A stretch of 64,000 nucleotides of DNA from an uncultured Oscillibacter sp. (GTDB taxonomy: Bacteria > Bacillota > Clostridia > Oscillospirales > Oscillospiraceae): assembly GCA_910588005.1 (NCBI GenBank), contig CAJUQM010000007.1, positions 1-64,000 on the forward strand. Direction: 5' to 3'. The stretch's first letter is position 1, and each line of letters starts with the position of its first letter. The notes under the pieces are model-generated. The model saw only the letters and a list, made by a program, of their open reading frames with translations, was not told where the DNA came from and ran no database searches. Shown piece by piece: positions 49,763 to 58,800 of this stretch. Made by a program: the position numbers and the translations under genes.

Positions 49763-50203
49763 ATGGGAGACCGTGAACTGTGGGAGCGTATGCTGCGGGC
49801 CTGGATTGGAGTCAACGGAATGCTGAAGGACTCCCGGATCACCCGGGAACTGACCTATAACGAGGCGGTGATCATGAAGCTGGTCTACGATCAGTATCAG
49901 GCTGACGGAATCGGATGCACCGCCGTCAGTGAAATTGTGCGGGAGACCAACATGCTCAAAAGCCTGGTAAACCGCACAGTCAATGCCCTTTGCGGCAAGG
50001 GATACCTGATTCGGGAGCGGAGCGGCAAAGACGCCCGAAGCGTCGTTGTGCGTCCGGTAGAGGCCCGTCTGCCGGATTTTCTGACCGTCCACCGCCGTTC
50101 CCTGTCGCTGGTCCGGCAGATTATCGGCATAGTGGGACCGGAGGACGCGGCGTGCTTCATCCGCATGTACGAAAAGCTGTCCGCCGCGGGAATCCGGCTT
50201 TGA
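49763..50203 (+). CDS. MarR-family transcriptional regulator
   Basis: A 146-residue winged-helix protein: LTYNEAVIMKLVYDQYQADGIGCTAVSEIVRETNMLKSLVNRTVNALCGKGYLIRERSGKDARSVVVRPVEARL (~30-105) is the HTH with wing, flanked by helices. Likely self-repressor through the adjacent 13-bp inverted repeat and first gene of a unit with degV, 33 bases away. That pairing suggests a fatty-acid-related signal (inference). Confidence 0.85.
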   Translation: MGDRELWERMLRAWIGVNGMLKDSRITRELTYNEAVIMKLVYDQYQADGIGCTAVSEIVRETNMLKSLVNRTVNALCGKGYLIRERSGKDARSVVVRPVEARLPDFLTVHRRSLSLVRQIIGIVGPEDAACFIRMYEKLSAAGIRL

Positions 50204-50236
50204 CAAAATATCTATTTTTTGAAATGAGGAACTATC

Positions 50237-51103
50237 ATGAAAGTACGCATTATCACTGATTCGGCCGCGGATTTGCCGACCCCGTTCCGACCGGAGGTCA
50301 CCGTTTTGCCCATGGCCATAACCTTTGGAGAGGAGCAGTACCTGGACGGCGTGGATCTGACCCACCGCCAGTTTTATGAGAAGCTTATCGAGGGAGAGGT
50401 GCTGCCGACGACCAGCCAGATCAACCCCGCTCAGTTTGAGGGGGCCTTCCGCCAGGCCGTGGACGCGGGGGAAAGCGTGGTGGCCATACTCCTCTCCTCC
50501 AAGCTCTCCGGCACCTGCCAGAGCGCCCGGATCGCCGCGGAGGAGTTCCCCGGCCATGTCTTTGTGGTGGACAGCGAAAACGCCACCATTGGAGAGCAGA
50601 TTTTGGTGGAGCGGGCGCTGGAGCTGCTGGACCAGGGGCTGGAGGCCGCGGCAATCGCCGCCCGGCTGGAGGAGGAGAAGAAGGACATCCGTCTGGTGGC
50701 CCTGCTGGATACCCTGGAGTATTTGAAGCGAGGCGGCAGAATCTCCCCCTCTGTAGCCCTAGTGGGCGGACTGCTGTCCATCAAACCGGTGGTGGCGGTA
50801 GAGAACGGTGAGGTTGTGGTGCTGGGTAAGGCCAGAGGATCCAAAAACGGGAACAACCTGCTGGTGCAGGAGATTGAAAAGACCAACGGCGTGGACTTCG
50901 CCCGGCCCTACCGGCTGGCATATGCGGGACTGGATGACGGCCTCCTGCAAAAATATATTGCGGACAGCGCCTCTTTGTGGGCCGGACAGGCGGAGACGCT
51001 GCCCGTGGGCACGGTGGGCGGCACCATCGGCACCCATGTGGGACCCGGTGCGGTGGCGGTGGCCTTTTTCCGGCGTTCCGGCTCACCCGGCGGTACCCCT
51101 TGA
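50237..51103 (+). CDS. DegV-family fatty-acid-binding protein
   Basis: A 288-residue protein of the DegV/FakB family: MKVRIITDSAADLP at the start, PTTSQINPAQF near residue 57, LLSSKLSGTCQSARIAAEEF near 86, LDTLEYLKRGGRISPSVALVGGLLSIKPVV near 155 and a C-terminal GTVGGTIGTHVGPGAVAVAFF. The motifs bind a fatty-acid carboxylate and present it to the FakA kinase, which is not in this window. Probably incorporation of exogenous fatty acids. Confidence 0.9.
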   Translation: MKVRIITDSAADLPTPFRPEVTVLPMAITFGEEQYLDGVDLTHRQFYEKLIEGEVLPTTSQINPAQFEGAFRQAVDAGESVVAILLSSKLSGTCQSARIAAEEFPGHVFVVDSENATIGEQILVERALELLDQGLEAAAIAARLEEEKKDIRLVALLDTLEYLKRGGRISPSVALVGGLLSIKPVVAVENGEVVVLGKARGSKNGNNLLVQEIEKTNGVDFARPYRLAYAGLDDGLLQKYIADSASLWAGQAETLPVGTVGGTIGTHVGPGAVAVAFFRRSGSPGGTP

Positions 51104-51411
51104 GCAGGCCTTCCGTCTCCGGCAGGAAGCAAACACGCCGGTTCCCGCCGCTGCAGGGCATCGCCGATATGAAATAGTACCGGAGAGCAGTGGCAGAATT
51201 TTCTCGGGAAGCCGCTCCCGTCAAGCCATATCTGCCTGACAGATGGGGTGCGGTTTACCCCAGCCCCGGCGCCCAGTCTGGACGGCCGTCCACGATGGAC
51301 TGAGCTTGTGCGGCGGAGAGAAGCAGCCCGCCGTGCGCGGCGCTATAGACCGGAAAGAGTCGCGCCCTAGGGCGCGCCTCTCATTGCTGCTTTTTAATAT
51401 TTGAGATTAGG
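51104..51411 (-). terminator. Gap holding the ftsH terminator
   Basis: No gene seen. At 51356-51381 the minus strand can fold AGAG-CGCGCC / GGCGCG-CTCT with single-base bulges around CTAG (core palindrome CGCGCCCTAGGGCGCG, 51361-51376), followed by TTT. It is the probable end of the ftsH transcript; the rest shows no signal. Confidence 0.55.
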
Positions 51412-53616
51412 TTAGGTTGACTCCTGGCCGCCGGATTCCTCCGGCGCTTCGGCGGCGGGCGCACTCTCCTCCGGGGCGGGAGTCTCGCCGGGCGCCTCAA
51501 TTTTTTCGGAGATCATATGCACCTTTTTGGCGGGGGCCTCAATGCCCTCCGGCGTGGAGGGGCGGAAACCCTCTCCCAGACTCTTGGTGGACGCGTAGGG
51601 GTTTTCCACCAGCTCCGGGTCCCGGCCCTCGATAATGGCCACCATCTCACCGCCGGTGATCGTCTCCTTTTCCAGCAGGTAGGCCACCACCTTATCTATA
51701 TCCTCCCGGTTTTCCCGGATGACCTCCACGGCGGTCTTGTAGCACTGGTCCAGAATTTCCTTCACCGCCGTGTCCATGCGGGCGGCGGTATCCTGGGCAC
51801 AGTCCATGCCGTAGCCGCCGTCCAGATACTGGTTCCGCCGGGAGGCCAGGGCCATCATGCCAAACTCGTCGCTCATGCCGAACATGGCCACCATGTTCCG
51901 TGCCACGTTGGTGGCGTCCTGAATATCCTGGGACGCGCCGTTGGTCATGGTGGACATCACCACCTCCTCGGCGGCGCGGCCGCCCATGGAGACGGTGATT
52001 TTTGCCATCAGCTCGTCCTTTGTCCGCAGCTCCGTCTTGTCCTCCTCGGGCATCAGCAGGGTGTAGCCCAGGGAACCCTGCGTGTGGGGGACAATGGTGA
52101 TTTTCTGCACCGGTTCGGTATTCTTCTGCTTATAGGCCACCATGGCGTGACCCACCTCGTGGTAGGCCACCAGCTTTTTCTCAAATTCGGTGAGAACGCT
52201 GCCCTTTTTCTCCGTGCCGGCAATGACCAGCTCGAAAGCCGCCAGCATGTCCTCCTGGGTCACCAGCTTGCGCCCCTTGCGGACGGCCCGCAGGGCCGCC
52301 TCGTTCACCAGGTTGGCAAGGTCCGCACCCACGCACCCGGCGGTGGCCAGGGCCACCTTCTTCAGGTTCACATCCTCGGCCAGCTTGATGTTTCGGGTAT
52401 GGACCTGGAGCGTGGAGATCCGCCCCGCCAGGTTGGGCCGGTCAATGGTGATCCGGCGGTCGAACCGCCCCGGCCGCAGCAGGGCCTGGTCCAGCACCTC
52501 CGGGCGGTTTGTGGCCGCCAGAAGGATCACGCCCTTGGTGGGATCGAAGCCGTCCATCTCCGCCAAGAGCTGGTTTAAGGTCTGCTCCCGCTCGTCGTTT
52601 CCGCCCATGCGGTTGTCCCGGGATTTGCCGATGGTGTCCACCTCGTCGATGAAGACGATGCAGGGGGCCACCTTGGACGCCTCTTTAAAAAGGTCCCGGA
52701 CCCGGGACGCGCCCACGCCCACGAACATCTCCACAAAGTCGGAGCCGCTGATGGAGAAGAAGGGCACCCCCGCCTCCCCGGCCACGGCCTTGGCCAGCAG
52801 GGTTTTGCCCGTGCCCGGAGGGCCCACCAAAAGGGCGCCCTTGGGCAGCTTCGCGCCGATCTCCGTGTATTTGCCGGGGTTGTGGAGGAAGTCGATGATC
52901 TCCGTCAGGGACTCCTTGGCCTCGTCCTGGCCCGCCACGTCCCGGAAGGTGACGCCGGTGGATTTTTCCATGTAGACCTTGGCGTTGGATTTCCCCACGC
53001 CGCCGATGCCCCCGATGCCGCCCATGCCCTTTTTCGCCATCCAGCTCATCACCAGGCTCATCACCAGGATGATGATGAAGAAGGGGGCCAGGTTCACCAG
53101 GAACAGCAGGAAGGGGCTCATGGGGGGCTGGTAGTCCTGGTTGATGCGGATGGGGGCCTTATTGACCCGGTCCCGGGACGCGCTGGCCTCCCGGACCCGC
53201 TCCACCACGGCGTCGTAGGACTGGAGGCGGACGGTGAAGAACTCCAGGGACAGCTTCAGCTCCCGGCCCTCCCCGTCCGTCCGGGTGTAGACGGCGGTCC
53301 CGTCCTCCTGGGTGGACTTGGTGTAGCGGTTTCCCTCCGGGTCGGTGTAGACGTAGCCGTCCTCCGGGGTGATGAGGAGGATGGACTCGCTGTTGTCAAA
53401 GTCCACCCCGACCACCTCTCCGGCGTCCAGCATGTCCAGAAACGCGCTGTACTCCAGCTCTACAGAGCTGGCCTGGCGGCCCATGCTGGTCATGTAGGTG
53501 GCGGCGTAATTCACCAGCAGCGCCAGCAGCACGGCCCAGCAGATCAGCTGGAGGAAGCCCCGGAGATTGCCGTTTTTCCCGCCGCCGGGTTTTTTATTGT
53601 TGTTGTTTTGGTCCAT
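51412..53616 (-). CDS. ftsH: ATP-dependent zinc metalloprotease FtsH
   Basis: Membrane-anchored AAA+ protease for misassembled membrane proteins and regulators. The 734-residue protein has an N-terminal span (~20-40), an extracytoplasmic domain, a second span (~165-190), an AAA module (GPPGTGKTLLAKA, VFIDEVDTIG, ATNRPEVLDQALLRPGRFDR), and the protease domain with the zinc motif YHEVGHAMVA. The first residues are Asn/Lys-rich (MDQNNNNKKPGGGKNG), and the C-terminal ~60 are acidic and proline-rich. AAAGGAGC lies 8 bases upstream. Confidence 0.97.
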   Translation of the reverse strand: MDQNNNNKKPGGGKNGNLRGFLQLICWAVLLALLVNYAATYMTSMGRQASSVELEYSAFLDMLDAGEVVGVDFDNSESILLITPEDGYVYTDPEGNRYTKSTQEDGTAVYTRTDGEGRELKLSLEFFTVRLQSYDAVVERVREASASRDRVNKAPIRINQDYQPPMSPFLLFLVNLAPFFIIILVMSLVMSWMAKKGMGGIGGIGGVGKSNAKVYMEKSTGVTFRDVAGQDEAKESLTEIIDFLHNPGKYTEIGAKLPKGALLVGPPGTGKTLLAKAVAGEAGVPFFSISGSDFVEMFVGVGASRVRDLFKEASKVAPCIVFIDEVDTIGKSRDNRMGGNDEREQTLNQLLAEMDGFDPTKGVILLAATNRPEVLDQALLRPGRFDRRITIDRPNLAGRISTLQVHTRNIKLAEDVNLKKVALATAGCVGADLANLVNEAALRAVRKGRKLVTQEDMLAAFELVIAGTEKKGSVLTEFEKKLVAYHEVGHAMVAYKQKNTEPVQKITIVPHTQGSLGYTLLMPEEDKTELRTKDELMAKITVSMGGRAAEEVVMSTMTNGASQDIQDATNVARNMVAMFGMSDEFGMMALASRRNQYLDGGYGMDCAQDTAARMDTAVKEILDQCYKTAVEVIRENREDIDKVVAYLLEKETITGGEMVAIIEGRDPELVENPYASTKSLGEGFRPSTPEGIEAPAKKVHMISEKIEAPGETPAPEESAPAAEAPEESGGQEST

Positions 53617-53681
53617 GTATACAAGCTCCTTTCAGAGGAAAACCCGGGGATATCCCCAGGGACCGGGCGAAATTATATCGC

Positions 53682-53710
53682 AGTATAACACAGAACCCGA
53701 AAAGTCACAA
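53682..53710 (-). promoter_or_regulatory. Promoter of ftsH
   Basis: On the minus strand TTGTGA (53710-53705), 17 bp, TATACT (53687-53682). The leader then contains a 12-bp palindrome GGGGATATCCCC (53646-53657). Confidence 0.7.
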
Positions 53711-53742
53711 GAAGGTTTCATGAAGTTTCTGTAAATTCCCGC

Positions 53743-53771
53743 TTTATTATCCGCCGGGCTTATGGTATACT
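53743..53771 (+). promoter_or_regulatory. Promoter of rlmB
   Basis: TTTATT (53743-53748, weak), 17 bp, TATACT (53766-53771), 40 bases before rlmB and divergent from ftsH. Confidence 0.5.
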
Positions 53772-53813
53772 TAGAATCTGTATCGGTAAATTTTTTCAAC
53801 CGGAGGAGTTCCT

Positions 53814-54578
53814 ATGGAAACGCGCAAGCCCCCCGCCCCCGAGGCCGACGGCGTCATCGAGGGACGGAACGCCGTCATCGAGGCCCTGCGGGCCGGGACG
53901 GCCATTGACAAAATCTATCTCCAGAAGGGCGAGACGGACAAGACCCTGGGCCACATCGCCTCCAAGGCCCGCTCCGCCGGGGCCGTGGTGGTGGAGGCGG
54001 ACCGGCGGAAGCTGGACGCCATGAGCCGCACCCACGCCCACCAGGGCGTCATCGCCCTGGCCGCCGTGCGGGAGTACGCCACGGTGGAGGCAATTCTCCA
54101 GGCTGCGGCGGACAGGGGAGAGGCCCCTCTGCTGGTGATCTGCGACGAGATCTCCGACCCACAGAATCTGGGGGCCATCATCCGCACCGCAGAGTGTGCC
54201 GGCGCCCACGGCGTGGTGATTCCCAAGCGCCGCAGCGCAGGACTGACGGCCGTTGTGGCCAAGACCTCCGCCGGGGCGGTGGCCCATGTGCCGGTGGCCC
54301 GGGTGCCCAACATCCCCTCCTTGCTGAAGGATTTGAAGAAGCAGGGGATCTGGGTGTTTGGAACGGCGGCAGACGGAGCGACCGCCCTGTACAAGGCCGA
54401 CCTGGGAGGACCTGCCGCCATTGTCATTGGCAGCGAGGGAGACGGCATGACCCGTCTGGCGGCGGAAAACTGCGACTTTTTAGTTAGCATTCCCATGCGG
54501 GGCAAGCTAAATTCTCTGAACGCCTCCGCGGCCGCGGCGATTCTGCTGTATGAGGCGGTTCGCCAGCGGATTGGATGA
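53814..54578 (+). CDS. rlmB: 23S rRNA (guanosine-2'-O-)-methyltransferase, SpoU/TrmH family
   Basis: A SAM-dependent 2'-O-ribose methylase of the SPOUT (knot) superfamily. The 254-residue protein has an N-terminal RNA-binding part (GVIEGRNAVIEALRAG, HAHQGVIAL) and the three SpoU motifs: DPQNLGAIIRTAECAGAHGVV (~122), IVIGSEGDGM (~203) and IPMRGKLNSLNASAAAAILLYE (~225). The N-terminal extension is that of RlmB. CGGAGGAG lies upstream. It is followed 13 bases later by the P-type-ATPase-like gene. Confidence 0.92.
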   Translation: METRKPPAPEADGVIEGRNAVIEALRAGTAIDKIYLQKGETDKTLGHIASKARSAGAVVVEADRRKLDAMSRTHAHQGVIALAAVREYATVEAILQAAADRGEAPLLVICDEISDPQNLGAIIRTAECAGAHGVVIPKRRSAGLTAVVAKTSAGAVAHVPVARVPNIPSLLKDLKKQGIWVFGTAADGATALYKADLGGPAAIVIGSEGDGMTRLAAENCDFLVSIPMRGKLNSLNASAAAAILLYEAVRQRIG

Positions 54579-54591
54579 AGAGAGGATGGCT

Positions 54592-56727
54592 ATGAACCCC
54601 AAGGACGAAAAAAAACAATACGGCGTGGAAGATGTTACGGGCGTACCGGCCTCGGAGGAGGCGTACTCCCTGGAGGAGATTCTGGCGGAGTTTGGCGGCA
54701 GCCTGGAGCAGACATTGCTGAAAGAGGCGGAGCCTCCGTCCGCAAAATCCACTCCGGGGGAGGACTGCCCTCCCGCGCCTGAGACAGGCGCTCCCACTGC
54801 GGAGGCGTCTCCCCGGCCGGCAGGAGAGAAGGCCTCCGCCCCCCCTCCGGCGAATCCTCCGCCGGAGGAGGACCGGCAGGACATCCCCTCTGTGGAGCTG
54901 GACATTTTGGATATGGCGCTGCCTAAGGCGCCCCGTCCGGTTACGCTGGAGGATATGGTGGGCAGCACCGTGGACGCCGTGATGGAGGAGGCGTCGGAAC
55001 CCCTGCTGCCGCCCCGGCGGCGGGGGCTGTTCTCCCGCAGGCCCCTGGAGGAGACGGAGCAGCTCTACGGTCCGCCGGAGCCGGAACCGGAGCCGGAACC
55101 CATCGGGCCGGAGCCGGAGCTGTTTCAAAAGGCGGCGTCCTGCCGGACGGAGTTCCACCGCCGCCGGAGACTTCTGCCGGCGGCGGCAGTGGTCTCTCTG
55201 GCGCCTACGCTGCTGCTGGTGCTGGAGCGGTACGGCGTGACCGTGCCCGGCTGGAGCGGCGAACCCCGGCGGCAGACCATTGTGCTGCTGGCCTGCCTGG
55301 CCGTGACGGCGCTGCTGTGCCGCCATGTGTTTTTTAAAGCGGTGAAGCTGCTGGCCCGGGGCCGCTGCACCGGTGAGCTGCTGATTGCCCTGTCCGCCCT
55401 GGTGTCGGCGGCGGACTGCGCCTGCCGTTTGGCGGAGAACCGGCGGACGGAGACCATGCCCTACGCCGCCGTCAGCTGTCTGGCGCTGACGTTTGCCCTC
55501 TGGGGCTGTGCCAGAGAGGGGGCGGGAATGTACGACACGTTCCGCTCCGCCTCTTTGGACGACGAGCCGCCCTATTTGGTCACGGACACGCCCCAGGGGG
55601 CCTGCAAGCAGCGGGGGTCCGTTCCCGGATTTTACACCGCCGCCATGGGGGACAACGGCGCGGTCATGTGGCAGGCGGCTTTTCTCCCGCTGGTGCTGGC
55701 GGCCTCCGTGGTCTTTGCGGGACTCAGCTCCCTGGGACAGGGGCGGGGAGATGATTTCTTTTTGAATTGGTCCGCCATTCTGGCGGCGGGGGCCACATTC
55801 GCCCTGCCGCTGGGCTGGGGGCTGGCCTATGGGAATCTGGCCCGGCACCTGCAGAAGGCAGGCTGTGCCGTGGCGGGCTGGTCCGGCGCGGAGCGGATCA
55901 GCCGGAGAAAAAAGATGATACTGACGGACGCCGACCTCTTTCCTCCCGGCACCATTCAGTTGGGCGGCGTGAAAGTCTTTGGCGAGGTGCTGTCTGTGGC
56001 GGTGTCCCATGCCGCCTCCATGGCCCGGGCCGCCGGCAGCGGACTGGAGCGGCTGTTTGACGAACTGCTCCGCAGTGAGTTGGGCAGCTACGAGGAGGTT
56101 TCCGGCTTTGCCTTCTACGAAGAGGGGGGCTGGTCCGGGACCATCCGCGGGGAGTCCATTCTGATGGGCACCGCCTCTTTTATGCGCAAGATGGACGTGC
56201 GCCTTCCCGGGGACATCAATCTTAAAACCGGGCTGTTCCTCTCCGTGGACCGGCATCTCATCGCCGTATTTGCGGTGAAGTACAACGCCTCGGAGAATGT
56301 GGACTTTGCCCTGCGGATGATGGCCCGGAGCCGGATTGCCCCCATCCTTGCCGCCCGGGACCCCAACATCGTCCCCGAGCTTCTGCGGCGGAAATTTCAC
56401 AAGGGCGTGAAGGTGGAGTTCCCGGATCTCACCGCCAGGGTGGCCCTCAGCGAGGCGGAGAAGGACCGGGGCCTTCCCCGGGCGCTGATCTTTCGGGAGG
56501 GGCTGCTGCCCTATGCCGAGACGGTGGTGGGAAGCCGGAGGATGTGCAAGGCGGTCCGCCGCTGCATGGCGTTCTCTCTATTGGGCAGCGCGGTGGGAAC
56601 GCTGCTGGCGTTTTACCTGGTGTTCCTGGGACAGTATGCCCTGCTGACGCCTCTGGCATTGGAACTCTTCCTGCTGCTTTGGACGCTGCCGGTGCTGCTG
56701 ATGGTGGACTGGGCGGGGCGGTATTGA
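54592..56727 (+). CDS. Large membrane protein resembling a P-type ATPase without its phosphorylation motif
   Basis: A 711-residue protein. Residues ~1-180 are acidic, Pro/Glu-rich and probably disordered. Then come about eight membrane spans (e.g. LLPAAAVVSLAPTLLLVL, TIVLLACLAVTALLC, FLPLVLAASVVFAGL, a final pair near 655-700). Between spans 6 and 7, where a P1B-type ATPase has DKTGT, it reads KKMILTDADLFPPGTIQLGGVKV (Asp446 or Asp448), then ILMGTASFMRKMDVRLPGD and GLFLSVDRHLIAVFAVKYNASENVDFALRMM, like the N and P domains, but with no TGDGxNDxP hinge. It therefore looks like a catalytically dead relative, or a new family. The ATG at 54592 has AGAGAGG upstream. Co-transcribed with rlmB. Confidence 0.65.
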   Translation: MNPKDEKKQYGVEDVTGVPASEEAYSLEEILAEFGGSLEQTLLKEAEPPSAKSTPGEDCPPAPETGAPTAEASPRPAGEKASAPPPANPPPEEDRQDIPSVELDILDMALPKAPRPVTLEDMVGSTVDAVMEEASEPLLPPRRRGLFSRRPLEETEQLYGPPEPEPEPEPIGPEPELFQKAASCRTEFHRRRRLLPAAAVVSLAPTLLLVLERYGVTVPGWSGEPRRQTIVLLACLAVTALLCRHVFFKAVKLLARGRCTGELLIALSALVSAADCACRLAENRRTETMPYAAVSCLALTFALWGCAREGAGMYDTFRSASLDDEPPYLVTDTPQGACKQRGSVPGFYTAAMGDNGAVMWQAAFLPLVLAASVVFAGLSSLGQGRGDDFFLNWSAILAAGATFALPLGWGLAYGNLARHLQKAGCAVAGWSGAERISRRKKMILTDADLFPPGTIQLGGVKVFGEVLSVAVSHAASMARAAGSGLERLFDELLRSELGSYEEVSGFAFYEEGGWSGTIRGESILMGTASFMRKMDVRLPGDINLKTGLFLSVDRHLIAVFAVKYNASENVDFALRMMARSRIAPILAARDPNIVPELLRRKFHKGVKVEFPDLTARVALSEAEKDRGLPRALIFREGLLPYAETVVGSRRMCKAVRRCMAFSLLGSAVGTLLAFYLVFLGQYALLTPLALELFLLLWTLPVLLMVDWAGRY

Positions 56728-56865
56728 GAGAAAGCGGGAGGACGGACATTCATAAAATGCGGGGGACTGAAGATTGACGGCTCCCGCAGAGAGTAAGAGG
56801 CCCCTTTCCCCACACTTTTCAGCGCCCTCGCCTTTTTTACAGGGGTCAGGATGGGGATGGGGCAT

Positions 56866-56900
56866 AAAAAAGAGACGGCACGGCATTTTGCCGCGCCGTC
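56866..56900 (-). terminator. Terminator of the ABC-exporter operon
   Basis: On the minus strand GACGGCGCGGCA pairs with TGCCGTGCCGTC (arms 56889-56900 and 56874-56885; one G-T pair), then TCTTTTTT (56871-56866). Confidence 0.9.
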
Positions 56901-56910
56901 CCTTTGATTT

Positions 56911-58800
56911 TCAGGCCAGCTCCGCCTGGCCGGTGTACAGCTGATAGTACCGGCCCCGCTGCCCGATGAGGCCGTCGTGGTCGCCCCGCTCGATGATCTC
57001 TCCCCGCTCCAGCACCATAATGGCCCGGGCGTTGCGGACCGTGGAGAGGCGGTGGGCGATGACAAACACGGTCCGTCCCGCCATCAGCCGGTCCATGCCC
57101 TGCTCAATGAGCTTTTCCGTCCGAGTGTCGATCGAACTGGTGGCCTCGTCCAGAATCAGCACCGGCGGGTTGGCGCAGGCCGCTCGGGCGATGTTCAAAA
57201 GCTGCCGCTCCCCCTGGCTCAGACTTCCGCCGCCGCCGCTGAGCACGGTGTTGTATCCCTTGGCCAGATGCCGGATGAAACTGTCCGCTCCGGCAAGCTT
57301 AGCGGCGGCCTCCACCTCCTCGTCGGTGGCGTCCAGACGGCCATAGCGGATGTTGTCCGCCACGGTTCCGGTGAAGAGGTGGGTATCTTGAAGCACGACG
57401 CCCAGCGAACGCCGCAGGGAGTCCTTGGCGATGTCCCGCACATCGATGCCGTCATAGGTGATGGTTCCGCTCTGGATCTCATAAAAGCGGTTGATGAGGC
57501 TGGTGATGGTGGTCTTACCCGCGCCGGTGGAACCCACAAAGGCGATTTTCTGCCCGGGCTTGGCAAAGAGGGATACGTCGTTCAAAACCGTCCGCTCTTC
57601 GTTATAGCCGAACACCACATGGTCAAAGCGGACGTCACCCCGGAGGGGGACCAGCGTACCGTCGGGCCGCATCCAGGCCCAGGTGTTATTGTCGTAATGG
57701 ACCCGGGTGAGATTGCCGGAGGGATCTTCCGCCGCCCGAACGAGCGTTACCTTGCCTCCGTCATCTTCCGGCTGCGCCTCCATCACCTCAAAGACCCGTT
57801 CCGCGCCGGCCACGGCGGAGAGGATGGTGTTCATCTGCTGGGAGATCTGGGTAATGGGCTGGGCCACCTGCCGGGTGTACTGGAGAAAGGCCCCCAGGTC
57901 TCCCAGCTGGAAGGCTCCGCCGCTGTGGACGGCAAAGATGGCCCCCACACAACAGCTGAGGGCATAGTTTACATAGTTCAGGTTGCCCATGGCGGGCATC
58001 ATGGCCCCGGCGTAGGCATGGGCCAGAGTGGCCGCCCGGCGGTAGGACTCGTTCCGGGTGTAAAAGCCCTCCTTGGCAGCGCTTTCGTGGTTGAAGACCT
58101 TAATCACCTTCTGGCCCTCGATCATCTCCTCGATATAGCCGTTGACCTTGCCCAGGGCTTTTTGCTGGGCGGCAAAGTACTGCCTGCTGCGGCCGCCGAT
58201 GGTCCGGACCACCAGAAGCATCACCGCCAGCACGGCAAAGGTAATGAGGGTCAGGACGGGGCTGAGCACCAGCATCATGGCGATGGTGCCCAGGAAGTTC
58301 AGCGTGCAGGAGACCACACTGCCAAAGCTGTTGTTCAGGGCCTCGGAGATGGTTTCGATGTCGTTGGTATAGCGGCTCATCAGCTCGCCGTGGGTGTGGG
58401 CGTCGAAGTACTTCAGCGGCAGCCGCTGCATCCGGCCGAAGAGATCTGCCCGGATGTTTGCCACGCAGGTCTGGGAGATCTGCACCATAATCCGGGCATA
58501 GCCGAAGGAACAGACCGCCCCGATGATATAGACCGCCGCCATGAGGCAAAGCATTTTCGCAAGTCCCGGGAAGTCCCCAGGCAGGATATAGTCGTTGATG
58601 AGGGGCTTGATGAGGTAGGAGCCGCCCACGGTACAGGCGGAGCTGAGGCACAGAAGGACTACCACCACCGCCAGCAGCGCCTTGTACCGCCCCAGATAGC
58701 CCATCAGTTTTCCCAAAGTGCCGCGGAGATCCTTGGGTTTGCGAAAGCCGCCCCCAGGGCCGTGGGGGCCGGGTCCCATAGTTCGCTTGTTCTCAGCCAC
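56911..58800 (-). CDS. ABC exporter half-transporter with the catalytic ATPase site
   Basis: A 629-residue type IV (MsbA/BmrCD-like) half-transporter: Gly/Pro-rich N-terminus, six membrane spans (~30-330), and an ATPase with Walker A GSTGAGKTT, Q-loop VLQDTHLFTGTV, signature LSQGERQLLNIARA, Walker B VLILDEATSSID with catalytic Glu, and H-loop VIAHRLSTV. A 35-residue insert (YDNNTWAWMRPDGTLVPLRGD) precedes the ATPase, usual for this subfamily. It overlaps its partner by 8 bases. The pair probably exports drugs or lipids. Confidence 0.92.
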   Translation of the reverse strand: MAENKRTMGPGPHGPGGGFRKPKDLRGTLGKLMGYLGRYKALLAVVVVLLCLSSACTVGGSYLIKPLINDYILPGDFPGLAKMLCLMAAVYIIGAVCSFGYARIMVQISQTCVANIRADLFGRMQRLPLKYFDAHTHGELMSRYTNDIETISEALNNSFGSVVSCTLNFLGTIAMMLVLSPVLTLITFAVLAVMLLVVRTIGGRSRQYFAAQQKALGKVNGYIEEMIEGQKVIKVFNHESAAKEGFYTRNESYRRAATLAHAYAGAMMPAMGNLNYVNYALSCCVGAIFAVHSGGAFQLGDLGAFLQYTRQVAQPITQISQQMNTILSAVAGAERVFEVMEAQPEDDGGKVTLVRAAEDPSGNLTRVHYDNNTWAWMRPDGTLVPLRGDVRFDHVVFGYNEERTVLNDVSLFAKPGQKIAFVGSTGAGKTTITSLINRFYEIQSGTITYDGIDVRDIAKDSLRRSLGVVLQDTHLFTGTVADNIRYGRLDATDEEVEAAAKLAGADSFIRHLAKGYNTVLSGGGGSLSQGERQLLNIARAACANPPVLILDEATSSIDTRTEKLIEQGMDRLMAGRTVFVIAHRLSTVRNARAIMVLERGEIIERGDHDGLIGQRGRYYQLYTGQAELA

